A stretch of 64,000 nucleotides of DNA from Rhea pennata. Its lineage: Eukaryota > Chordata > Aves > Rheiformes > Rheidae. The stretch covers positions 10,573,383 through 10,637,382 of the forward strand of contig NC_084670.1 in assembly GCF_028389875.1 (NCBI RefSeq). Direction: 5' to 3'. This document shows, piece by piece, positions 1-11,074 of the stretch (the stretch's first letter is position 1; each line of letters starts with the position of its first letter). A program made the position numbers and the translations under genes. The notes beneath the pieces were generated by a model that ran no database searches, had not been told where the DNA came from, and was given only the letters and a program-made list of their open reading frames with translations.

Positions 1-267
1 GCTTAAAATCTTCCTGAGGCTGACTCTACAGTTGCCCTGGGAAATGAGTAGAAAAAATAAAATCCATTGTGTTACCCTGTAAAAATCATTGCTGACAGTT
101 TTTCTCATGTACAGAGTTGTTCTATAGTTAAAAAAATGAACTTTTCTATAATGAGATAAATGGCTTGTGATTGGTGGAGATGGCTGAGTTCCTTTCAGGT
201 TGTGATTGTTCGAGGCAAAAAAACCTATCCAATTGTTTTGTTTCAGCTTCAGTTTTGCTTTTTGCCA

Positions 268-269
<2 letters not shown>

Positions 270-317
<48 letters not shown>
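270..317. repeat. (TA)n microsatellite
   Basis: About 23 uninterrupted TA dinucleotides. The tract is self-complementary and probably length-polymorphic. An open frame runs through it (Tyr-Ile repeats), which is only the translation of the repeat. Confidence 0.97.
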
Positions 318-318
<1 letters not shown>

Positions 319-1984
319 CTGATACCTCCCATGGCTCAGGCTTCTCCCTTCTCCAAATAAAACCCAGAAGTCTTAACTATCTAGTGAAAAGGTCTGGTGC
401 TTGCCCCATGGAGACCACCAAAGATGAAACTCTTCCCCTAAGAAAGATTACCTGCTGTAGACAGACCTGCATGTGGAATTAAGGATATATTTATTGCAGT
501 GTCAAGAGAAGCATTACAGCTTCCTAAATATCAGCCCTGCTCCACTCTGGCCCTCTCCCCCCAGCTAAGCCATCTAACATGTTTGCCTAACCTCTCCATA
601 ACAGGCACCTCAAGGAAAAAAAAAAATAGCCTTCTGATCCACTCTGAAACATGAGATATCTCTGAACCCTCAATAACATCTTAATTTCCTCTCTCTGCTC
701 TCCGTGCTGGAGACGATTACTCAGGCAGGAATGTTTCTGAAGTAAGACAAAAAAAAATTACATTAGTGGGGAACAATGGAGGGGAGACCTGATGGAGCAG
801 AAGAAGTGAATTAGTTTTGCCTTCGGAGACACCCACAGAGAAGGGAAAGGTTCAAAGTAATTCTTCTTTCCACAGAGCTCCTCTAACTGGCTTAAACAAA
901 GAGAGACGAGGGATGAGCTTTTGAGTTCAGCCGTATTTCTCCAATTTTGTTTGTTTGCCTTGCTTCCACCTGCATTTCTGGGTCTCTCCACCTCCCAGGG
1001 CATTTGCATTTTCGACTGCCAGCACAGGACTGTGTTATCTTGGAGGTATGGGATTTTTGCTAAAGCAGAGGCAGGAATGTGTGACTTAGGACCTGGCTGG
1101 AGGAGCTTCACTTCTGGTCATGTTCCTGCAGCTTTCAGCAAGGAATAGGAAGCACAGGGGAGAAAAGCATCAATCGAGATGTAGCTGTTGCATTTTCAGA
1201 ACTGAAATTTAAGGACAAACTAACCTGGGTTGATTGCAGAGGTGATTTCAGGTCCATAGCCTTTTCAGCATAGGTTTGCACACGCTGACAGCAACTACAA
1301 TTCATCAGATGCTCTCAGATACTCCCAGGTCTGTTGCTGACCCTTGAAAATGGCTAAACATGAGTTTTGGGAAGCTCCAGGCCTTACTATCGGTCAAGCC
1401 TGTGACTGAGACATCTTCAGTGTTGCTCTGAGAAAGATGCAGCCTCCAAATCCCTCCAGCCCTGGGTGCACTTGTGGCGGGACAGGTGGTCCACAAGGGC
1501 CGGGTGCTTCCTGCTCGCCACCTTTCATTGCACAGATTCGCTCTGCCACATTGCACAGTCAGACCTAAATATCCACCTCCAGTCTCTCCCCCGTCACCAG
1601 CGCTGCCCCTGCCTGCCGGGTTGCTCCAGGATCCATCTCCACGGGCAGTGAGGACACCTCCTGCACAGCTCTCTGGCGACGTAAGCCTGGAGAGGAGGTT
1701 CAGCCACAGCAAGTGGCTCTGGTCCCAATGTTTCCCCACTCCCCCTACACATCTGTGGCAGGGGGGACACCACAGCCCTCTCACCACGGGCTTTATGCAA
1801 AGACGAGCGGGCAAGGCTTCCCCTGCGTCCACACAGCACACAGGGAACGGGAAAGGAGGGCTGAAATGAGAGATTTTTTGCATGGGGAACACAGACGGGC
1901 TGAACTCCCAAATATTTAGAGTCTCATCAAAATATTTCTTAGGTCTGAACAGACCGACATGAGTTCGCCCCTCTCTCAAAAATT

Positions 1985-2260
1985 TTAGTTCATATTTAGT
2001 TGAAAATCCCAAACATTTCGTTTGGCCATTAAGCAGAATCCTACCAGTGGACCAGATCTGGCTTTTCATTTGCCAGCACTATCTGAACAACTTACGTCGC
2101 TCCTGCCAAAAAAATATTCGCCTGGTTCACTCGCCTTTACTTTAAAATTTAAGTTTGCCTCTAAAAGTGCTTTGCTGAATCAGGATGTCTGTTCAGCAAC
2201 TCCACTGGCATTTAAAACCTTGCTTTTTGGCACGTCTCGTGGGGGACCAGGGGCTCCTAT
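1985..2260. other. Candidate conserved non-coding element
   Basis: An AT-rich, non-repetitive block with homeodomain-like ATTTA/TAAG words and no repeat signature stands out from the decayed repeat sequence around it. Conservation cannot be tested here, so the call rests on texture alone. Confidence 0.25.
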
Positions 2261-2426
2261 CTGGTGAACTTTCAGACTGTCAGGCTGAACAAAAGCGAGT
2301 GCAGCTTTCTTTTATAAGGATGAAGTGGAACACACACCAGCCAGGATGTCTTGTACATTGAAAAATTCCTGTGCTGTCACGCTTAACTAATAAATCGTTG
2401 AGCTATGTAAACAGGGCCAGGGATGC

Positions 2427-2448
2427 TATTTATTTATTTATTTATTTA
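2427..2448. repeat. (TTTA)n short microsatellite
   Basis: About five TTTA/ATTT units in a row. Confidence 0.9.
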
Positions 2449-2639
2449 AAAGGAAAAGAGACTTGTCCACAGGTTTCTTGCCAAACGTGTGTCAAGCAGT
2501 GGTGGAAGAAAAAATCAGCAACAAAGGAGTTTAAAGACAAAATATTAAGAACCCCAAATTGGGTGAAAATTGCTTTCTGACAGATATCACCTATTGCAAA
2601 CGAGACAGAAATACAAGTAATCTTATAAAATGAAAGCCA

Positions 2640-2875
2640 AGGACAGACTTGTACCTGCCTTAGATGAATAAGTATCCCATTATCTTGAAGAATGAGGGCC
2701 TGGGGCTGTGATTATGCCACTATTGTATTCTAAACAGCATGGTTTGTCAAATGGAATAAATCCCAGCAAAGTCAAATAAAAAAGGGAGCCAATTTGAAGC
2801 CCAGCAGACAATTTATTATTTTGTTTAATGTCTCCCTCTCGATGTTACTGATTATTGGCAAATAGCGCCGTGTTT
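2640..2875. other. Candidate conserved non-coding element
   Basis: A unique-looking AT-rich block with words such as GATTATGCC and TTTGTCAAATGG, and no repeat features. The texture resembles vertebrate developmental enhancers. This is inference only. Confidence 0.25.
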
Positions 2876-5636
2876 AAGCATGTGTTTAGAGGCGCCTGTC
2901 CTGCTCGCTGGCTCCCAGCTGTCACCCTGAGCTGCTCGCGGCTGCAGGAGCCACCACTGTGCTCGGTGGCCTTGGCCGGGAGGGAAAGCCATGGTTACAG
3001 ACAGACTCACATGGGAAAAAAAATGGTATTTGGGTTTCTCTCTGCTTGGATGAGTCTTGACATGACTGAGTATTTGGTGTAACAAACAGCACTTTGCAGC
3101 ATGTTGGTAATACCAAACCAACCAGGGACTAATGACAGAGAATTTCTTCACCAATTTATGAGGTAGAAGCAAATTTCTCACTGCTCTGGTTATACTCTGT
3201 GGATTTGAGGTGACAGCCCATCTCCCAGTGATTCTTGAAAAGATTTCTCCCTTTCCAAAGGTACCCTGCCTTGTTTAATGATGCCTGAATCTTGGTTAAG
3301 AAAAGAAAGAAACAAAATGCATAGTATTCATATAGCTCCTTACCTGTTTGAGTCACAGCATGAGACTGTACATGAAGCTACACAAGATGGATGTATTGCT
3401 CGGACACTGGGATTTGGAGTACTAAGGAGCCAAATCTATTCCTGCTTTGGATTCAGCTGGTTTTGCTTCGGATTCAGCAGTGTTGCTCTCCTGGAAAAAC
3501 CCTTGGAGGGCTGCCCCAAACACATCCCAGCTACGTTTGGCAGTGGGCGTTCACAACCACATCCAAATGCAAAACAGACGGAAGGAGCAGGCTTGCTTCC
3601 AGGAAACTGGGTTCAGCCCCATGCTCTGACCCAGACCAAGTTCCTGACCCCAGGTATGTCTGTGGGAAGCAATTTGGTGGAAAGGAGCATTAACGTGGTT
3701 CCCGTACGCTGGCTCAGCTGGTCAGCATTACCACTCTGGGGCTTTGGAGGTGCTCTGAGTTGCCCAGCTGTGAGAGTAGGCTCATCACATCCTCTTTATC
3801 TACATAAACTATTTCTCGTGTTTTTCTTTGTATAAACCCTTGAGTCACACAAGGAGGGAGGAGCTGGAGGCAGGAAGGACTATGCAAGTGATACAAGGGG
3901 ATGTTAACCTCAGAGCATCTTTTCCTCAAATGGCCCTCGTACCAGCAGTCCCTCAACTTGCTTCCTCCCCTGCCCCTGCCCCTGCTCCCATAGCCTCCCC
4001 TTCTGCTCCAACAACTCCAGCTCCTTGGGCTCCTCTTGATTTTTCATATTCCAGTACCTTAAATGAGGATTGTCAGAAGTGGTTGCAAGTGTGAAAATCC
4101 AACCATTTGTCAGCTCCTTGAGGCAGGAACTCTTACAACTTGCCAGCGGATTGTGCTCACACACCAGGGCTGATCTTAGCAGGGACTGATGTGACAAAGT
4201 CTAGGAGTAATGGTAAAGAATGATGGATTTAAAGACTCAAAATAAAAGCAGAAATATTTTATTTAGGCAAAGCTCTGACTGAAATCAATAAGAACTATGG
4301 CATGTAGCCTCCCAGTTCAACTTGAAAGCATTATTTGTTAAGGGCTATGAAAAACAGAAGAATTTTGAAAGTCTAATTTATTTTGTTGCTGTTTAATTTT
4401 CCTTAACCTCATCGCTTTGGACACGGTAATGTCATTCATTCCCTCTTTCACTTAAGTTTCATAATATTGTCGATCATGAGCATCAAGAAAGTTACTCTTG
4501 AGTCTCTAAAATAAGTATTTAGTATTCAGTTGTCAAACCTCTGTAACCTACAACGGAAAAACTTACTTAAAAGCCGAGATGCTCTCATTTCCACAGGACT
4601 TCAGGAGTTATGTTTTAACTCCTTTGATTTTCATTCTCACTCCCCAAATACTGCAAATTCTGGAGAAATAGTTCCTCTTGCTGGATTTCTGATGCTTCTT
4701 CTGAACACTTTTTAGTCAACCGGTCTCGACCAAGTTTTCCTGGCCTTTTAAAACAGGGAAGCTTTGCAGAAAGATGCAATACTCTGTCAGACCAGCAGGA
4801 ATAACTACATGTATTCATCATCCGTAAAGCTAATTTACTCCTTTTCCCAGCTATTTTGGTCATTCCAGTAATAATATTACCTGCAAAATATCATTTTCCA
4901 GCACAAACCAGAAATGTCAGCAAGATTTCAATTTGCTTTGTGCAGAACAAGTCAAAAATATTCCACATCCTCCTAATCTGTATACATTAGTCGAACAGTC
5001 AAATGATACCCAGATTCCTGTAAATGAATATGGGTATTTTATCAGAATCACTTCTTCTCTACCAAGTTTCTGCTGAAATATCTTTTTTCCAGTCTCTGAA
5101 AACTTTTTGAATGTGCTCTGGTCAGTTGTTCATATGCTCACATGTTACTGAGAACCACTTGTGAGCCCACCTGTTGCCTTAGATGGTTGGGAAACAGTGA
5201 TTAAGACAAATTCTTCCTTGTTATGAGGTCCTAACCTGTAACAAGGGTATGAGAAACTTACAGATGGAAACATTAAAAATCTGTATGTCCTTAGCTTTCT
5301 GAAATGAGCGCACAAATATTTCCCAGGGGAATTTAATCCCATTTGCATCTATAGCCCAAGCAGTCTCAGTGAGCTTTGTATTTTTGTTATATGAAAGTGG
5401 TTTCAAAAATTATCAAAATTTCTTCTCTTTCAGAAATATCTTCTCCTCTGTTGGTTTCAAAATACATTTTTTTTCATATTTCCAAAGTTTTCTACTTTTC
5501 TTGAACTTCTGTTTTCTAAAATCTGGAAACAATCTCCAAATATTTCCAAATAAATTCCCACTAGAATGTCAATTTCATCTAACAGAAAAAGAAAATAAAA
5601 AATTAAAATGCCCAGTGAAAGCCATGAAATCGCATG

Positions 5637-5664
5637 CAAAAAAAAAAGAAAAAAAAAAAAAAAA
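5637..5664. repeat. A-rich tract
   Basis: A run of 27-28 bases almost entirely A with a single G. It could be the tail of an old retroposed sequence, but no body is recognisable upstream. Confidence 0.85.
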
Positions 5665-6532
5665 CATGAAGCTGAGCTCAGGACTTTCAGAAGAAAATAT
5701 TCTCCCACTAATATAGAGGTTTGCACCTTAAAATCCTCCAGCCATTTCAACATTAACTATCCATGCCTTTTTTTTTTTTTCCCCAAGCAGTCAGGCTGCT
5801 TGCCCACAACATTGAACAACCAACAATCCCCTGATCCCCTCTCCCAGCTTCTGCGCCATGCCGAGAAGTTTCCAAGAGCCCATCTCCCCATTCAGGGCGA
5901 TGATTATGCTTTCACCATTACGCTGAAAGCCTTATGCAAAGGGGAGGGAAAGAGGGGAAAAGAATCCAAAGGAATTCTGGCACCCCAGCCCGATAAGAAA
6001 CTTTAGCCCTATTCAGCGGCTGACAACCGCTTGTAGAATATGATCTTAATCCTGTTTCTAACATTCTTTTGCCATTCGGCCTCCCTATTCCAGGCTGTAT
6101 TCTTCTAACTGTCGCTTTAGCAAATCCCCCAAATAGAATTACTGGAGGAGATAAACATCAAAGGGAATTCAAGAAATCTACAGTAGGTTCACACAGTAGG
6201 GGAAAGACGGGCAGGTGGGGGCTGGTGGAAAGGGCCATCTCTTCCCTTGCCTTGAGTCCATTTCTGATTGCATTCCTAAGGACCGGCTTGCTACCCCTCT
6301 GCAGAGCAGCCCCAGAAACCTGCTCAGCAGCGTGCTATTTTTAGCATTTATTTTTATTCTGTTTGAGGCCCTTTTCCCTTAGGAGGAAGAGATCTTTATG
6401 GTGGAAAGCACCGTGCATAGTTATCATGTGTAAAAGCAACTCTTTCCTTAGAGAGGTGCATCACCTACACACAGAAGAGGAGGTGGGAGAAGGAGAAAAC
6501 ATGTTCCTAGTATGAAGCAGAAATCAGAAAAG

Positions 6533-6590
6533 GATTTGCCTAGCAGCACACAAGAAGTCTGTGGTAGAACTGAAACGAGTGAATGTAATT
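6533..6590 (+). repeat. MIR-like SINE fossil (weak)
   Basis: It contains a degraded version of the MIR/CORE-SINE core, with 'TTTGCCTAGCAGCACACAAG' followed by a 'GTGGTAGAACTG' analogue of the usual GTGGCAGAGCTG. It is short and eroded. Confidence 0.3.
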
Positions 6591-6899
6591 GGGGATCTCT
6601 CGGTAATTCCCAATAGAAGCAGAAACCTCCAATGCAGAGACACGCAAAGTCATGTTGTCTGCCCTGAAGAGCTTCTCAACACGGCTTAACACTTCTTAAG
6701 TGGAAGGAGCCCCTATCTGAGCCTGTAAGAAGCATTCATATTTATTACACAGTCCCTCAGCCAGACTCTTCTGGTCTGCAATTACAGCAATGACAGCTCT
6801 GTGTGCTACCCCTCCTGAGCCAAGGAAATCATGAGATTCTGAAGACAAACCAAGTCTTTCCATCCTGCCTCAGTTCAGTCGTATAGAAACAAGGGACCT

Positions 6900-7045
6900 G
6901 CTTTCTGCTCAGCACAGTTGGTGATGAGGGATGGACTCCTGCAGAACAGCAGTCAGCCCAACCTCAGATGCTGTATGGCATGGCAAAGGGGAAGTATGGA
7001 CCAGAAGTCATCCAAAGGCCCCTTCCAACCCAAGTTATTAGTCCA
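6900..7045 (+). mobile_element. CR1: CR1 LINE 3'-end fragment
   Basis: The block ends in a clear version of the CR1 3' consensus, 'GACCAGAAGTCATCC' then 'CCCCTTCCAACCCAAGTTATT'. This matches the 'gatgatctccagaggtcccttccaaccc' family tail known from birds. It is degraded and has no coding capacity. Confidence 0.6.
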
Positions 7046-7224
7046 AATACTGTACTTCAAAAGGAACTGCCTTACTGACAAGGCACACGCAGTTTGGGTC
7101 ATCAGAGGGAGTACAGATAATTCAGAGAGATTAACCTCAGCACCACAAGAGTGCCACCCTTATTAACTTTCCTGAGATCACTCTCTTTCACTCTGGATTC
7201 AACTCATAGCATCATTCACACTAG

Positions 7225-7560
7225 CTCCATCAGCCTGCTCTTCACAGCCCTTTTCAGCAGTTGCAGCCTACAACTGCTTGAGGGAAGGTACAGAGACGAT
7301 GGAGCCAAATATTTCTTGTACAAGCAGATGATGTGACAATGGACAAATGCCACGACTTGCAGCTTGGGAAATTGAGACTGAACATTAGGAAAAATTTCCC
7401 TACTGTGAGAGTGGTGCAGTCATGGGACAGGACACCAGAGAACACATTCCTTGGAGGATTTCAGGACTTGGCTAGACACAGCCATGGCCAACTTCATCCA
7501 GCATTGTAACAGCCATCGCTCAGGCAGCAGGTTGGGCTGGAGAGCCCAGAGATGCCCCAG
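7225..7560 (+). mobile_element. CR1: CR1 LINE 3'-region fragment
   Basis: The order of words matches avian CR1 just before its tail: GATGGAGCCA, a GACAATGGAC(A)A block, TTGAGACTGAACATTAGGAA, CCCTACTGTGAGAGTG, GGACAGG, a 'GGAGGATTTCA' block and 'GACTTGGCTAGACA'. It is a 5'-truncated, eroded copy of a non-LTR retrotransposon and does not encode an intact reverse transcriptase. Confidence 0.75.
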
Positions 7561-8415
7561 CACCACCCCAGGATGCTCTTCAGTTACTCATGCACTGACA
7601 GTCCAATAGGCAGTTTTATTCTGGAAAAAATTGTAAGAAGAGCACTGTGAGACTCTGCATGGCAGCTTCTAGGGGATAAAAATCTGATCATATCTAAAAG
7701 AACACAGAGACCTAAAAATAGAGCTTCCACCACCCACAGTAAAGGATTAGCTTTCAGTTAAGAAACATGGGGAGACTTCAATCCTCATCAAGTCAAAGAT
7801 CCTTCTCTTACTGTTGTCATCACTGCTAACTCACTACACATGGTTCAGAGAAAAGGCTTCAGAATGTGGATTATGGTTTTTCTGTTTGTCAAAGGGGGAT
7901 GAAAATCGTTCTACATTGACTGATGGTCTAGACTGACATTTCATCAGATTTACATCAGACCTTGAGTCAGCCTGGATTGCAGTGCATTATTACCCGTTAT
8001 CAATGTGTGAGCCATGGTAAAATCTTCCCAGCTTCTCTTTATTGCAATTGTCAAAACTTGTTTTAGTCAATGAAGTTACCCTCTAAATATAGAACACAGA
8101 TGAAGAGGGCCACCTTACACCAGTTATTTTGCTTCCTTTTAACATATTTTGTGGTTTTGGCATCTCACCTCTCCAGAGAAAGCTGTGCGGAGACATTCCA
8201 CATTTTCAGCACATTTCTAGGAGGAAAAAAATAGTCACAAAGCAGTGTACCATTTTTCAGCCTACTACTTCCGTGACAGATTTTCAGCATAACTGCTTGA
8301 CTTAAGATGTGTGATGCCCATCAGGTACTTTTGCAACCTTTGATAGCCCTTATAGCACCTACGGGACGTGGGAATGCATCTTCTTACTCTACTCATCTCT
8401 AGTTAGATCTGAGGT
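7561..8415. other. No gene seen
   Basis: Unique-looking intergenic sequence. I see no splice-bounded open frame, RNA gene or identifiable repeat. Confidence 0.5.
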
Positions 8416-8419
8416 GGAA

Positions 8420-8660
8420 AAGCATGTCTCATTTTCAGCTGCACTTCAAGAATGAACTGTATTGGCTAGAGAAAAGTCCACAAAAAGTCCACAGAAAAAT
8501 AATGAGAATAACTGGAAAGCAGTAGAAAGAAAGATTGAGAACACTGATGTTGTGTAATCTGAGAGAGAAGGGCAAGAGCACTAGAACAGGTTATTTGGGA
8601 AAAAAATTGGATTCTCCTCCTCTGAAGCTCCACAAGAGGAAAGCGAATACACATCTAGAA
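8420..8660 (+). mobile_element. Probable old CR1 fragment
   Basis: Words such as AAAAAGTCCACAGAAAAATAATGAGAATAACTGG and a 'CTGAGAGAGAAGGG' segment resemble the part of CR1 that reads 'caagaggatggtcaggggactgg...ctgagggaac'. It is strongly diverged, so the family assignment is tentative. Confidence 0.4.
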
Positions 8661-8865
8661 AGTATCCAGTAAGATAATCATTCACGCTTCAGGATGTCTT
8701 CCAGCACTTCAGTGACGCTGTTCAGAGATACAAGGTCGGGATGAGGATGGGAATCACTAAACAAGAACGAGCTTCATATTTTCTTCCTGCAAATGTAGAG
8801 TCCTTAGTGGATACCAAATATCTCTTGGGCATTTGGATTCAACTTCAGAGAATTCCAGTTCTAGG

Positions 8866-8950
8866 TGTCTTGCCCAAGGTCACCTAGGAAACCTGTGGCA
8901 GAGTAAGAATTAAATTCAGGCTTGAAGACCCAAGCTAAGAACTTTATTCT
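8866..8950 (+). repeat. MIR/CORE-SINE-like fossil
   Basis: The sequence TCTTGCCCAAGGTCACCTAG, then TGTGGCAGAG, then a 'TTAAATTCAGGCTTGAAGACC' segment follows the MIR core order (cttgcccaaggtcac, gtggcagagc, gaacccagg). Only the core and part of the 3' side are recognisable, as expected for a SINE that predates the bird-mammal split. Confidence 0.55.
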
Positions 8951-9109
8951 TTAAATTTTGCTGATCAGAGTATATTTGTTTTTTTTACACATGGTTTTGC
9001 CTTGTGAGAAGTTCTCAGGTCTCAGGTCTCTTTGGGACACTCTCTTCTACTATGTCATTCGATATGTTGGGAATAGCTATTTACTTCTCACACTTTGTGT
9101 GACCTGTCT

Positions 9110-9345
9110 AGCTGTCACTAGACTGGTCCTCAAACCTCTTTTCCATCTTCATAATCTAGTCTGTCAACCTGCAAATCATAAGCCAAAGAAATTGAAAGAA
9201 TTAATTCCTTCTTCAAATAGGGAATCCATTCCCTGGTTTAAAGACTGCCAACAAGGATGCACCCCCCACCTCACCTTTAGCAAGTTGTTACTGTGGTTAA
9301 TTACCCTCACAGTCCACGTTAACCTCACTATGAGATCCTCTCTCA
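9110..9345 (-). mobile_element. Probable ancient CR1-like fragment, reverse orientation
   Basis: Read on the minus strand it gives a 'GTGAGGGTAATTAACCACAG' block, 'AACAACTTGCTAAAGG' and 'TTGTTGGCAGTCTTTAAACC'. This matches the word order of old amniote CR1 copies (ggtaattaaccactggaacaacttacc...tctttaaatcaag). It is heavily diverged. Confidence 0.4.
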
Positions 9346-10695
9346 TCCTATGGCTCATACCTCCTTCTCGGGTTGCTTGAGATTTCACTCCTGATTGCTG
9401 ATGGCATCCATAGTCCCTCTAGTTATGAAAAGCTCAGCCAGATCAGTTGCAAAGGGAGGCTTAAGTGTTTCCAAGACTATAATGAAAATTCTTTTCTGTA
9501 GAAATTGTGACCCAGACATGAAACCCAACCCTCAGTGGGAGATTTCTAATTTCATAGGAGACAAAAGCCAAGAGCACTAAAAAAAATTGTCACTTGTTTG
9601 GAGAATGGGGCTTTATCAATCAGGTGTGAGAGCTCTATCACCCTCCACACATTGCTCTATTTAGGGCTGAGTTTTTCTTATTGTTCTTGAGATTTCTTTT
9701 AATTCAACAAAATGGATTCAGGAACATTTTGTCTCTGTCTTGACAGGGCAATGGGACAACCAAAAAGTGAAACAGCTTTCAGAATCCTAGAGCTCCTTCT
9801 TGTTTTATCCTGAAAGTTCTGTGAAGATCTAGATTTAATGGTTTGCTTGGGACAGTAGAGTGCTTGTTTCCAAGGATGAGGTCATGGGAACCTTTCAGAT
9901 TGTAATTCTCCTAGGCAATAGTCCACCGCACACAACCATCCCTGAAGGCTCACTGCAGCTGTGACCAGCAACTGCTGAGACCTGCTATGCTCATTGTGGC
10001 GGCATTCATCTAAGGCTACAATGGTGTTTTCCAGAGATGTTCCTCATTAAACAACACAGCTAGAGACTTCAAAAATGGAGTGGTGACCACATATCATCCA
10101 CTGAAATGGTGCCTCTACACAAGGAAAACAACTTTGGGCAACTTGTTCTGTCCATGGAGAGAGGTATTCAGCCACTTCAACCATTAACTCTATTTGTCTT
10201 TTATCAGGTAGCAGCTGCATTCACCAGAGACTGCTCTGTATATCCAAGGAGCATCTCCATGATGGACTTAACATTGAAACACATGAGCTGTGCCCCTTGT
10301 GGCCCAGCACCAAGAACACCTATCCCACAGAAAAGAGTAAAGATGACAGGGTGTAATGTGTTATTGGATTTCATCCACAGCAGTGTTACCCCTGCCTTAC
10401 ATTTAAGTAGAAAAATGCTTCCAGAATGCCTGAGTCTAAGGGAAAAGAAAAAAACAAAAAACAGCTCCTAGAAATCCTCCATGAACTCTATTATCTTATC
10501 CCCACCGGTCATCAAGAGCTTAAGAGAGATCGAGGAAACAAGTGCAGGAGCGTGGTGGTACGCTCCCAGCACAGAGTGCTATTGTATGTAGAGCAAGAGG
10601 GACAACGCCACGGCTTTGTGTTAAGTGCCCCAATGTACTTTCTTTTCTTTTTTTTTTTTTTCCATGAATTTGCCTAATTACCTGTTATATACCTT
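9346..10695. other. No gene seen
   Basis: No supported exon. A pyrimidine tract lies near 10637-10662. The stretch 9880-10460 has a decayed texture that I could not assign to a family. Confidence 0.45.
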
Positions 10696-10699
10696 CTGA

Positions 10700-10746
10700 A
10701 GTGGGGTAAATCCAACCTTACTGATTCTATGATTCTATGATTCTAA
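10700..10746 (+). mobile_element. CR1: CR1 LINE 3' terminus
   Basis: 'AATCCAACCTTACTG' is followed by tandem ATTCTATG units. The octamer repeat is the diagnostic 3' end of CR1 in birds. Only the last few tens of bases are recognisable. Confidence 0.7.
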
Positions 10747-10927
10747 TGACAGTCTCAGACCTGATTATTTTCTACTGCAATTGCAGGATATATTCCTTTA
10801 ACTGTCATTCTTAATAAGAATTCATTGCAGCATTTTCTTTAAATAAAAAGCAGAGAGAAAAGAAAAGAACTATTTCAGTATTCAAAATGGTGCACAAATA
10901 TGTTTCATAGCTTGGGCGTCCTCTGGG

Positions 10928-11074
10928 TCATAGACTCATAGAATGGTAAGGTTGGAAGCAATCTACTAGAGATCATCTAACTCAACCATCAGCATAGCCC
11001 CATACAGGGATTGAACCCATGACCTTGGCATTAGCAGCACCACGCTCTAACCAACTGAGCTAAACCTGCCCCCC
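10928..11074 (-). mobile_element. tRNA-Ile-derived SINE with CR1-like tail (TguSINE1-like)
   Basis: On the minus strand the 5' part (11074-10999) is tRNA-like. It has an A box TTAGCTCAGTTGG (11063-11051), 'GTTAGAGCGTGGTGCT' and a B box GGTTCAATCC (11017-11008). The pattern is closest to eukaryotic tRNA-Ile(AAT). It then passes into 'GATGATCTCTAGTAGATTG' and ends in a CR1-type tail with 'CTATGAGTCTATGA'. The fusion implies it was mobilised by CR1 reverse transcriptase. I recall this architecture from passerine birds. The body carries scattered changes and is not a functional tRNA gene. Confidence 0.8.

Larger units (their letters stand above)
318..6530. other. Gene-free stretch, no coding exon seen
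   Basis: I see no exon with coherent splice sites or a recognisable protein. The longest open frame (minus strand, 2069-1305, 254 codons) is low in protein-like character and is not supported. The stretch contains the simple repeats and candidate conserved blocks listed separately. Confidence 0.6.

Noticed and set aside
1305-2069. 254-codon minus-strand open frame
   Set aside because: No recognisable domain, low-complexity Gly/Arg/Trp-rich composition in a GC-rich patch, no splice structure or neighbours.
11000-11074. Functional tRNA-Ile gene
   Set aside because: The arms and anticodon loop are altered and the sequence continues into a CR1-like tail, so it is the head of a SINE.
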